Below, piece by piece: positions 1 through 7,126 of a DNA stretch of 36,827 nucleotides (position 1 is its first letter; the number at the start of each line of letters is the position of its first letter). Origin of the DNA: Halochromatium roseum (GTDB lineage Bacteria > Pseudomonadota > Gammaproteobacteria > Chromatiales > Chromatiaceae). The position numbers and the translations under genes were made by a program. A model generated the notes under the pieces. It was not told the DNA's origin. It was given only the letters and a program-made list of their open reading frames with translations, and did not search any database. The DNA lies in contig NZ_NHSH01000037.1 of assembly GCF_016653315.1 (NCBI RefSeq), positions 1-36,827 on the forward strand. Reading direction: 5' to 3'.

Positions 1-1
1 C

Positions 2-112
2 GTCTCGGCAACCATTGATAAGCTTGCCCGCAAGGTCCGCCGTGTCTTCGACTACCTGGGTATGACAGCGAACTCCAACCCCCGTGCTGCCCAAACAGCT
101 CCCGTTGGCTAG
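2..112 (+). other. C-terminal tail of an unidentified ORF (possibly transposase)
   Basis: A plus-strand frame is open from the window edge and stops at a TAG at 110-112. Its 36 residues begin VSATIDKLARKVRRVFDYLG. They are basic and helical and look like the end of a real protein, whereas the minus-strand reading over the same bases looks random. The coding-like minus-strand sequence to its right breaks off just after this stop, which suits a mobile element whose end lies near 112-125. I do not recognise the family; a transposase tail is a guess from position. Confidence 0.3.
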
Positions 113-124
113 AACGGATTTGCC

Positions 125-290
125 GTGCCAAGATCACCGAGACATTGAGAGAGCCCTGTTCAGGCAGGCGCTCAGCGATAGCCTCCGCGATTGGTTCCGA
201 AACGCCTGGCGCGACATACACCAGGCGCTGTTTGGCGCTACGAATCAGGTCGATCAGGGTCTTGTCATCAGCGACACTGAAACTCTGCAT
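125..290 (-). pseudogene. Truncated PLD-like domain protein, N-terminal remnant
   Basis: An ATG at 288-290 follows a purine-rich AGAGGGGAAG ribosome-binding site and opens a frame starting MQSFSVADDKTLIDLIRSAK, followed by RLVYVAPGVSEPIAEAIAERL and SLNVSVIL. This resembles the start of phospholipase D-like proteins (a family memory, not a search). After about residue 56, near position 125, the translation loses coding character although the frame stays open to the edge, so the gene appears cut by whatever lies to the left. It begins 58 nt after the DUF262 gene on the same strand and was probably the next gene of that operon. Confidence 0.42.
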
Positions 291-348
291 GTCTTCCCCT
301 CTGGTTCCGGTAGTGTGTCCTTGTCAGCGACTTGACTCAGGAGCGCTA

Positions 349-2229
349 TCACGCCGAAACACCCTCCTCTTCTTCCATCACCTCGCCCATGGGCTCATCC
401 GGCGCGCTGACACGCGCAACACGTTTGCCCATCGCCTGCTCGATCAGCCCAATCAGGGCCTCTTCGCGCTGCTGAAAGAAGTGTTCGAAGTTGTCGCTGA
501 ACAGGGCATCCGGATCGATCAGATGGCTCATCAAGATCTGCCGTGAACGCGCATCGCTGATCTTGGCATCCTGCTGGAGTTTCTTGAGGTAAGCCGAGGG
601 CGCCACGCCACCGATGATGCGATTTGCGCGCGCCGAGATCGGTGTCTTGTTCACCACGCAGTCGGTGCGGCCAGGCTCAATGTGCTGCTTCTTGCACCAG
701 TCGCGCGGGAAGATGTGATGGATGTCGACGCGCTCGTCCCAGAACGAGGTGAGCTCATAGGGTTGTCCAGATCGGAAGTCCTCACAGCCCTCACGCATCA
801 GCAAGGCATGGAGACCCTTGTAGGCTGCGGCCAATCGCGTACGCAGGGTGAAGAGTCGTTCCTGGGCAAAGTTGGCGTCCCGGATAGTCGATGGGGTCAT
901 GCGCTCGTCCTCAATCCAGAGGGGCACCTCCTGCACATCCTTGGCGAAACGGCTCTCGACGGTTGAGCCGTACAGCTCGCCGAAGACACCGCACCAGTAC
1001 CAGCGGCTGATCTTCTGACGAGCGCCGTCTTGCTCCCAGCGATCTCCAAGTCTTGCGATGATGGCCGCCAGCGGGACCAGTTGGCTTAGATAGGGCACAT
1101 CCTTGCGCCAGAAGATCCGTTGCATCTGTAGGAACTTGGCCGCTTGCAGGAAGCTCGCCTCGACCGCATCGGCCCACTGCTTGTAGGCGGCCAGCGGGAG
1201 ATTCAGCATCACTTGCCGAGTGCAGCTCACCTGGGGTAGTTCCTTGCCCTCCTTGCCGGCGGCAGCCGCTGCCTCGCGCACCTCGAGCGTGTGCAGCAGT
1301 GAGATCGCCTGCAGGAAGTCGGTACTCTGCAGTTGGCACAAGGCTTCGTGAACCGCTAGCCGCTGGGCGCGGCCGATCTGGCCGGTCTTCTGATCGCCAA
1401 GCCAGTCGTGGCGCAGCTGAAAGTCATCGGCAGCATAGATGGCGGTGAGCAGCTCGAAGGCGTCGAGCTTCTTACCGCCGGTGTTCACCTTCTCGAAGAC
1501 CAGGCAGACGGCCTCTTTGGTGGTCTCGCGCTCCAGGGTGATGACCGGCACATAGTAGGAGCGGAAGGCCTCGACCACACCGTCGCGGAACTGGCGAAAG
1601 AGGCGCCGTCGCGCGCGCTCCTGATCGGGATCGTCTTTAAGCTGCTGTCCCCAGAAATCCTCAAAGGCGTTTTCCCAGTCGCGTTCATCGAAGACCCGGT
1701 TCACTGGGAACATCAGGTGCCGGTACTCATGCTCCGGCGTCGAGAGGTCGAGCTGGATCTCGCGGCCAAAGTTAGTCCGAATCCTCTTATCCTCAGGCAC
1801 ACCGACGATGGCCTCCTCGCGATCTACCGCGGGGTCGAGCGCCTTGAGCATATCGATGTAGTACCAGCGCTTGATGGCACGGCGCTGGGCGTTCAGCGTC
1901 TCGATGGCCTGGTTGAGCCGCGTGGCCTGGAACAGCGAGGTGAGACGCTGCTGGCCATCGAGCAACAGCCGCTCCGGTTGCGGTTGCGGGTTGCCGAAGC
2001 TCAGTCCCTCGAGCGGTCGGGGTTGGAAGCGCACCTCTCCTCCGGTGCGCAAGGTCATGATCGCGCCGACCGGAAACGATTGCGAGATCGATGCCAACAG
2101 GCTGCGAATACCCTGGTCGTCCCAGACCCAGCCACGCTGGAAGTCCGGCAGTTGAAGCTCGCCCTCGACGGCCTCGTCAAGCAGGCGCGCGAGCGGTTCT
2201 TTACCGCTATCGAAAATGGTATTGCTCAT
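349..2229 (-). CDS. DUF262/DUF1524 protein, GmrSD/BrxU-like type IV restriction enzyme
   Basis: This 626-aa protein has the two halves of the GmrSD family. The N-terminal DUF262 part shows LPDFQRGWVW at about residues 27-36 and the nucleotide-handling motif DGQQRLTS at 91-98. The C-terminal DUF1524 part carries a His-Me/HNH nuclease signature, VDIHHIFPRDW at about 501-511, with a conserved Asn (CVVNKTPIS) shortly after. Known members (GmrSD, BrxU, SspE) cleave modified DNA using nucleotide hydrolysis. BrxU is encoded inside a BREX locus and covers phages whose modified DNA escapes BREX, so the position here suggests the same role; that is inference. The tail is acidic (EVMEEEEG). The ATG at 2227-2229 is 41 nt after the upstream small gene. 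Confidence 0.88.
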   Translation of the reverse strand: MSNTIFDSGKEPLARLLDEAVEGELQLPDFQRGWVWDDQGIRSLLASISQSFPVGAIMTLRTGGEVRFQPRPLEGLSFGNPQPQPERLLLDGQQRLTSLFQATRLNQAIETLNAQRRAIKRWYYIDMLKALDPAVDREEAIVGVPEDKRIRTNFGREIQLDLSTPEHEYRHLMFPVNRVFDERDWENAFEDFWGQQLKDDPDQERARRRLFRQFRDGVVEAFRSYYVPVITLERETTKEAVCLVFEKVNTGGKKLDAFELLTAIYAADDFQLRHDWLGDQKTGQIGRAQRLAVHEALCQLQSTDFLQAISLLHTLEVREAAAAAGKEGKELPQVSCTRQVMLNLPLAAYKQWADAVEASFLQAAKFLQMQRIFWRKDVPYLSQLVPLAAIIARLGDRWEQDGARQKISRWYWCGVFGELYGSTVESRFAKDVQEVPLWIEDERMTPSTIRDANFAQERLFTLRTRLAAAYKGLHALLMREGCEDFRSGQPYELTSFWDERVDIHHIFPRDWCKKQHIEPGRTDCVVNKTPISARANRIIGGVAPSAYLKKLQQDAKISDARSRQILMSHLIDPDALFSDNFEHFFQQREEALIGLIEQAMGKRVARVSAPDEPMGEVMEEEEGVSA

Positions 2230-2270
2230 GGGCGGGCGTGGTTCCTATCAATCCTGGCTTCTCGGTGGCG

Positions 2271-2639
2271 TCACACACCACCTCCATCACCTTCGCCGGC
2301 CATTGGAATTGGACCCAGTTCCAGGCTGAGCCGTGTGCGGACCCGCTCTGCGAATCGCGACCACTCCTCCTGCTCGAGACCAGCAGCGATGCCCAGGCGG
2401 CTCAGATTCGCCCGTAGGTCCGCCGCGACACCCAGATGCAGGCTATGCCCGACGCCCTCCTCCTCCGCTGGCCAACCCAGCACATGACCATCCGGGGTCA
2501 GCTGCACATCGGCTAGCGCTGGCGTCGTGAACTGGCGCTCCAGCACGAAGCCCAGAATCGCCGCCATCGGCAGGCTCATGTTCGGGAAGCGTGGAGGATC
2601 AAGCTTTCGCAGCAGGTTGGTCTCGATGTCCATGATCAT
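2271..2639 (-). CDS. Conserved-looking hypothetical protein (122 aa)
   Basis: I do not recognise this protein. Translation from the ATG at 2637-2639 starts MIMDIETNLLRKLDPPRFPN and includes a hydrophobic helix (SLPMAAILGFVLERQF), a Gly/Glu loop and a C-terminal helix ending in a Gly-rich tail. A longer frame opens upstream at 2699 but overlaps the preceding gene by about 59 nt and reads as Arg/Pro-rich shadow, so I prefer 2639 (2633 is also possible). It starts one base after the stop of the 155-aa gene, suggesting translational coupling, and is followed 41 nt later by the DUF262 gene. The three probably form one unit, so it may be a partner or regulator of the restriction protein. Confidence 0.6.
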   Translation of the reverse strand: MIMDIETNLLRKLDPPRFPNMSLPMAAILGFVLERQFTTPALADVQLTPDGHVLGWPAEEEGVGHSLHLGVAADLRANLSRLGIAAGLEQEEWSRFAERVRTRLSLELGPIPMAGEGDGGGV

Positions 2640-2640
2640 C

Positions 2641-3108
2641 TCAATGACATCCAGCGGTCTTGGGCGCGATCCGCAGGGCCTCGAGACCCCGCTCGGCAAA
2701 GAGTTCCTCGTAGCCTGCGAGTCTCTCGAAAAACCTAAGCGATCGCTGCTCCTCGGTGAGTGCCCCGGAGGTGTCCGCCTGGGCCTGCTCTGCCGCGAGA
2801 TCCCGAGCCGCTAGCTTGTTCGTCAGCAAGCTCCAGAACGTCCGCTCGTCGTACAGGTCGATGAAGCGTAAGTGCGCCGCCCGGTCCTCGTAGACCCTGG
2901 TCTCGAAGTAGTCGTCCTGGTCCGGGTCATACACAAAGGCATCCTCCATGCCCATCTCCTGATGGTGGGACAGCAGCTTCTTTCGCAGGTCATCGTAGGA
3001 CTTGGTCGCTGCACAGGGCACATCGTCATAGCCACGGATTATCCAGTCGGCGGCGAGAATCATCTCAACCAACAGTTGGTACTCTTTCTTGGTGAAATTG
3101 ATTTTCAT
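2641..3108 (-). CDS. Hypothetical protein (155 aa)
   Basis: No family recognised. The protein starts MKINFTKKEYQLLVEMILAA, a lysine-rich then helical N-terminus, and has an acidic middle (DPDQDDYFETRVYEDR) and a Glu-rich helical C-terminus. There are no membrane segments, signal peptide or catalytic motif that I can name. The ATG at 3106-3108 is the natural start. It is the first gene after the brxHI region and is tightly followed by the 122-aa gene and the DUF262 gene on the same strand. Codon use is GC-rich like the BREX genes. Context suggests an accessory defence component; the function is unknown. Confidence 0.65.
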   Translation of the reverse strand: MKINFTKKEYQLLVEMILAADWIIRGYDDVPCAATKSYDDLRKKLLSHHQEMGMEDAFVYDPDQDDYFETRVYEDRAAHLRFIDLYDERTFWSLLTNKLAARDLAAEQAQADTSGALTEEQRSLRFFERLAGYEELFAERGLEALRIAPKTAGCH

Positions 3109-3179
3109 AGTCCGAGGATGAACCTGACTCTTAAAAAGGGAAAGCGGTCTTCATGATCGACTCGGCATGATCGTCCACG

Positions 3180-3290
3180 TCACCCACCCCAGCCTTTGCG
3201 CATCAGATTCTCCACATCCCGGCGAACCAAGACCGTCGCGCAGTCGCGCCAGGCGTCCTCGCTTGGCTTGATGCTGTCGTTGTAGGGGTA
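3180..3290 (-). pseudogene. brxHI: Displaced 3' end of brxHI
   Basis: These bases hold 36 strongly coding-like minus-strand codons, YPYNDSIKPSEDAWRDCATV and then LVRRDVENLMRKGWGG, with a TGA at 3180-3182. They have no start of their own. If the neighbouring 229-bp element and one TA are removed, the last sense codon of the present brxHI ORF (GGA) is followed in the same frame by TAC, the first codon here. I therefore read it as the original C-terminus of BrxHI cut off by the insertion. A caveat is that I cannot confirm that BrxHI homologues end with such a segment; it could be the tail of another lost gene. Confidence 0.6.
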
Positions 3291-3519
3291 GACCCAACAG
3301 TTACGTGACCAGCAGCCATTGTTGCCAAGAGACCGCCGTCGCGGAACTTATCGCGATAATTCTGGTTTTTGCGACTGACTTTTGCGACGCGAAATACCGC
3401 ATTATTCGGCCTTCCTGTGATTTGTCGAAAAAATCCAAGTTTTTGCCACAGCCAATATTTTTTAATGGCTTAGCGAACTATACAGGCCAGATGGCTCTTC
3501 ATGACACGACTGTTGGGTC
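3291..3519. mobile_element. 229-bp MITE-like element with TA flanks
   Basis: The ends are perfect 11-bp inverted repeats: GACCCAACAGT at 3291-3301 and ACTGTTGGGTC at 3509-3519. Each end abuts a TA dinucleotide (3289-3290 and 3520-3521), the target-site duplication expected of IS630/Tc1-mariner transposition. The interior is clearly AT-richer than its surroundings, with stretches such as AATATTTTTTAATGG. It carries no transposase-sized ORF and contains a perfect 12-bp palindrome (TTATCGCGATAA, 3348-3359). It is therefore probably a non-autonomous miniature element mobilised in trans. Its first base completes the TAG stop that now ends brxHI. Confidence 0.75.
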
Positions 3520-5681
3520 TATCCCCTTGTCGATGTATTGGCGCAAAACATCGTCTCCAACGGCTGGTGGCGCAGCAGGGCAATCGCCTCAGAGCTGTCA
3601 TAGCGCGCTGCAATTTCCATCTCTCGCAACGCTGTCGGTAAGCATTCGCTGAACTTCAGCTCGGCGATGAAGTCCTCATCGAGCGGTAGCCGGATCTCGG
3701 CGTCATCGCTCAAGACCTTCTCTGCAATGGCGTCCCTCAGCGACTCCAGATCAACGGTTCCACTGAAGCTGATCGCGAGGTTATCCGCGCTGATCTTGCT
3801 CGCCTCACCAGCCAACGCATCGGCGATCGCGGCATTCACGAGCCGACCAGCAAAGGTCCACCAAAGGAGGCTGTCGTGCGCGTAGGCGATGAGGAAGGTC
3901 TTACCGGGTTCGACCCAATCGAAAACCTCGCGCAATCCGTCCATGTGCTCCAGCGCACGGCGTGAGAAAGCGACGGGCGGATCATCGCGCGTGAGGACAC
4001 GGGCCACCGCTTGACAGAGCGCGAAGTGTAACGGCTGGCCAGCACTGAGCCACTGCGAGCGCCCACGCAGCTCGGTCGGCTCCACATAGGCCTTGTGCCT
4101 CGGCCAGTCGACATATTTGGTCGCCCAGGAACGACCTGCGAGCGTGAGTAAGGCGGGTCCCTCCTCTCTCACGATAAAGGTCGACTGATGGACCTCGCCG
4201 ATCTCCTGGCGCCCGTGAAAGACCTTGACCGAGGGCGGGCTGACGAAGACCGAGAACAGGTCCATGAAGTGCTTGGCGCCGAACTGGCGCTCGCCGGACT
4301 GGCCGATGCCAAAGAGGCCTTGGTCGGCATGCAGGATCTCGGTCGCGTGCATGAAGTCGAGGATCTGCTCGAGTAGGCCCGGCTCAGTCCGCTCCAAGCC
4401 TGGCCGGCGTCCCAGCCAGTCCGGCCAATCGGCCGCAGTCATGCCGGATTCCTGCAGTGCCAGCCCCATGATCTGCTGTGCAAAGAGATGCATCGGCAGT
4501 GCTGGCGGTTGGATGGGCTCGACGAAGCCTTCGTCCCACAACTGCAGCAGCGCCGCCGCCGGCAGGAAGGCCTCCTCCTTGGTGATCAGGAACAGGCAGT
4601 TGCGAGCCGTCCCCTGGCGACGCCCGGTCCTCCCGAGCCGCTGCAGGAAGGATGCGACGGTTCCCGGCGCGTCGATCTGGATCACTCGGTCCAGATCGCC
4701 GACGTCGATCCCCAGCTCCAATGTGCTGGTCGCGACGATGACACAGTCCTGACCCTGGCTGAAAGCCGTCTCGGCGGCACGGCGCTCCTCGAGGCTGAGG
4801 CAGCTGTGCGAGACGAAGGTACTGACGCCCAAGGCCCGCAGTTCGATCGCTAGTTCCTCAACCCGTGCTCGGCTGTCACAGAAGACCAAGCGTTTCTCGC
4901 CGCGATGCAGCCGAGAGATGACCAGTGCGGCATTGCGCAGGTTGCCGACCCAGTCCAGTTCGACTTCGGGTGCGGGTCCGGCCTCCGTCGGTGGGTTGAT
5001 GACAGAGCGTGGACTTCCTTGCACAGAACAACGATCGCCGGCCAGCCAATCGCAGAGCTGCTGCGGATTACCAACCGTCGCCGAGAGCCCCAAGCGCTGC
5101 AGTTCGCGACCCGCAATGTGGCTGAGCCGCTCAAGCAGATACAGCAGGTGCCAACCGCGGTCATCACCGGCAAAGGCGTGAATCTCGTCGACGATGACGC
5201 AGCGCAGCGCGGCGAACAACCGCCAGTGGTCGACCCGGCGCGAGATCAGCGTGACCTCCAGCGACTCGGGTGTCGTCAGCAGGAGATCCGGTGGATCGGC
5301 GAGGAGCTTGGTCTTACGCGCCGGACTGACATCGCCGTGCCAGCGCGCAACACGCCGGCCGACCAGCCCGGCATAGTGGGCCAGGCGTGGCTCGAGGTTA
5401 TTGAGCAGCGCCTTGATCGGGCAGATGTAGAGCACGCTGAGGCCGTCCCAAGGCTCGGTCAACATGCGCGAGAGCACCGGAAAGACCGCTGCTTCTGTCT
5501 TGCCTCCAGCGGTGGGGGCCAGGAGGATCGCATGCTCGCCGCCCAGAATGGGTGGAATGGCTGCAGATTGCAGCGGTCGCAACGACCGCCAGCCGAGGCT
5601 GTTGACAATGTGGTGCTGCAGCGCCGGGTGCAGCCGGCCGAAGGCGTCGGTTTCGGACTCGACCGCTGCCTCCACGCTCAT
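3519..5681 (-). CDS. brxHI: BrxHI, Lhr-like DEAD/DEAH-box helicase of type 2 BREX (3' end altered)
   Basis: A superfamily 2 helicase of 720 aa in its present form. The N-terminal RecA domain shows a Q-motif-like RPLQSAAIPPIL, Walker A APTAGGKT (55-62), TTPES (136-140), Walker B DEIH (165-168) and SAT (200-202). The C-terminal domain shows VIVATSTLELGIDVG and the arginine-finger motif QRLGRTGRR. An Lhr-type C-terminal region follows. BrxHI is a core component of type 2 BREX, presumably translocating on DNA. The ATG overlaps the brxD stop (ATGA), so translation is coupled. The ORF stops in a TAG made by the inserted element; without it, the frame would run 36 codons further. The helicase domains are intact, so activity may survive. 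Confidence 0.92.
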   Translation of the reverse strand: MSVEAAVESETDAFGRLHPALQHHIVNSLGWRSLRPLQSAAIPPILGGEHAILLAPTAGGKTEAAVFPVLSRMLTEPWDGLSVLYICPIKALLNNLEPRLAHYAGLVGRRVARWHGDVSPARKTKLLADPPDLLLTTPESLEVTLISRRVDHWRLFAALRCVIVDEIHAFAGDDRGWHLLYLLERLSHIAGRELQRLGLSATVGNPQQLCDWLAGDRCSVQGSPRSVINPPTEAGPAPEVELDWVGNLRNAALVISRLHRGEKRLVFCDSRARVEELAIELRALGVSTFVSHSCLSLEERRAAETAFSQGQDCVIVATSTLELGIDVGDLDRVIQIDAPGTVASFLQRLGRTGRRQGTARNCLFLITKEEAFLPAAALLQLWDEGFVEPIQPPALPMHLFAQQIMGLALQESGMTAADWPDWLGRRPGLERTEPGLLEQILDFMHATEILHADQGLFGIGQSGERQFGAKHFMDLFSVFVSPPSVKVFHGRQEIGEVHQSTFIVREEGPALLTLAGRSWATKYVDWPRHKAYVEPTELRGRSQWLSAGQPLHFALCQAVARVLTRDDPPVAFSRRALEHMDGLREVFDWVEPGKTFLIAYAHDSLLWWTFAGRLVNAAIADALAGEASKISADNLAISFSGTVDLESLRDAIAEKVLSDDAEIRLPLDEDFIAELKFSECLPTALREMEIAARYDSSEAIALLRHQPLETMFCANTSTRG

Positions 5682-7126
5682 AGATCCAGCGCGATGTCGT
5701 CGGCTCGCTGAGCGGAACGGGCCGTGCGTTCGACGGCCGTCAGCTCCTGGTCGGCGACGGTGAGGGCATAATGCCGGCGCGGGTCGAAGTCGGCGTGCTG
5801 ATCGACACGATCGAGCACCTCGCCAACCAGCTTCTTCAGGAATACTCGCGGGGCAATGCCGACCTTGCCGCCCAAGGCGCCGGTGACGGCTCGGGCCAGA
5901 TCGGCGACATAGGCATCGTCGACGACCTCCAGGATACGCGCCCGCGTCTTGTGCCCAAGTCTGCCCTCGTTGCTGCTTCGAGCGTCGCTGGCAGTATCGC
6001 CGGCAGTATCGCCGGCAGTATCGCCGGCAGCATCGTTGGCAGCCTGGCTTTCGAGTCCACCCCTAGCGCTGCCCTCGAGCTTCCCCTCCAGATACAGGTC
6101 TCGCACCTTACAGCCGACTTCACAAAGGGCATCGACATCGAAGCCTTTGAGCCGAATCTGCACCGCGCGCGGGTTATCGAAGCGGGCCTCGGTCGTGAAG
6201 TCCACCGCCAGGCGTTGCGCCAGGGGTGGCAGACGCTGCACGCCCATCGGACCCTCAAAGAACGGTGGCGTCCCGGTGATCACTAGATAAAGCCCCGGGA
6301 AGCGGCCGCTGTCGATCTCGTCCATGAGCTGCCGCAGCGCGTTCAGGCTCTTATCACGCACGTCACCGCGCATGCGTTGCAGGGTCTCGACCTCGTCGAG
6401 GACCAGCAGCAGTCCGGGGTGGCCGGAATCCTTGAGGATGGTCAGCACACCCTGCAGGAAGCTCAGGGCACCGAAGTGGTCGATGTCCCCTTTGATGTGC
6501 GCATAGCGCTTGATCGCAGCAGCGATGTTTGGCTGCCCGGCCATCCAGGCCAGCAGTCCGTCGGCCAGATCCTCGCGCCCCTCCAGCAGCGCACGACGAT
6601 AGGCTCGCAGCGTCAGCGCGAAGGCCGGCGCGGCGCGCACCACCTCACCGAGACGCTTCTCCATCAGCACGTCGGTCGCCTGCATCAAGGCCGGAACGTC
6701 CTCAGGATCGACTGCACCTTGAGCGATCACATCCTCTTCCAGCGCGAAGAACCAGGCCTCGACGATGTTGCGAAAGGCCCCGGATGGGGAATCAGCGGTC
6801 GTCAGTCGCTCAATCAAGCGGCGATAGACGGTTTCCAGCCGATGCAACGGCGTCTCGGTCTCCGAGATCTGGACCTCGGCGCAGGCGAAGCCCAACCGAT
6901 GCGCACGCTCGCGCAGCCAGCGGGCGACGAAAGTCTTGCCGCTGCCGTACTCGCCGCGCACCGCCTTGAACTGACCGCGTCCAAGGGCGACGCTCTCGAG
7001 CTCGGCAGCGAAGGCGGACTCGAAGGGCGCGAGACCCACGGCCAGGGCGTCCAGTCCGTACTGAGGCACCGTGCCGCGCCGCAGCGCGTCAATGATGTCG
7101 GCGCGGCGCTGTTGACTGATGCTCAT
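5678..7126 (-). CDS. brxD: BrxD, BREX ATP-binding protein
   Basis: A 482-aa P-loop ATPase of the BrxD family (DUF2791-like). It has Walker A GEYGSGKTF at 58-66 and Walker B LLLVLDEVE at roughly 243-251, followed by an ATPase sensor-like VITGTPP. In type 2 BREX, BrxD accompanies the BrxHI helicase, probably forming an ATP-driven loader or motor. Its start overlaps the pglZ stop (ATGA) and its stop overlaps the brxHI start (ATGA), so the three genes are translationally coupled. Unusually, a linker at about residues 363-380 consists of a four-residue Ala-Gly-Asp-Thr repeat encoded by a 12-bp tandem array. Confidence 0.92.
   Translation of the reverse strand: MSISQQRRADIIDALRRGTVPQYGLDALAVGLAPFESAFAAELESVALGRGQFKAVRGEYGSGKTFVARWLRERAHRLGFACAEVQISETETPLHRLETVYRRLIERLTTADSPSGAFRNIVEAWFFALEEDVIAQGAVDPEDVPALMQATDVLMEKRLGEVVRAAPAFALTLRAYRRALLEGREDLADGLLAWMAGQPNIAAAIKRYAHIKGDIDHFGALSFLQGVLTILKDSGHPGLLLVLDEVETLQRMRGDVRDKSLNALRQLMDEIDSGRFPGLYLVITGTPPFFEGPMGVQRLPPLAQRLAVDFTTEARFDNPRAVQIRLKGFDVDALCEVGCKVRDLYLEGKLEGSARGGLESQAANDAAGDTAGDTAGDTASDARSSNEGRLGHKTRARILEVVDDAYVADLARAVTGALGGKVGIAPRVFLKKLVGEVLDRVDQHADFDPRRHYALTVADQELTAVERTARSAQRADDIALDL
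5990..6037. repeat. 12-bp tandem repeat inside brxD
   Basis: Three perfect copies of GGCAGTATCGCC (5990-6001, 6002-6013, 6014-6025) and a degenerate fourth (6026-6037) lie head to tail. On the coding strand each unit encodes Ala-Gly-Asp-Thr or a near variant. Because 12 is a multiple of 3, copy-number change would lengthen or shorten the linker without a frameshift. Confidence 0.92.

Noticed and set aside
1408-2487. Plus-strand 359-aa open frame opposite the DUF262 gene
   Set aside because: It is the antisense shadow of a clearly conserved DUF262/DUF1524 protein; GC-rich codon bias keeps the opposite strand open.
3180-3345. An independent small gene reading NNGCWSRNCWVYPYNDSIKP...
   Set aside because: Its first residues come from the end of the inserted element and it has no start codon; the frame match with brxHI across the TA is a simpler explanation.
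5990-6037. Possible CRISPR array
   Set aside because: The units are 12 bp, directly adjacent and in frame with BrxD; there are no spacers and no cas genes.
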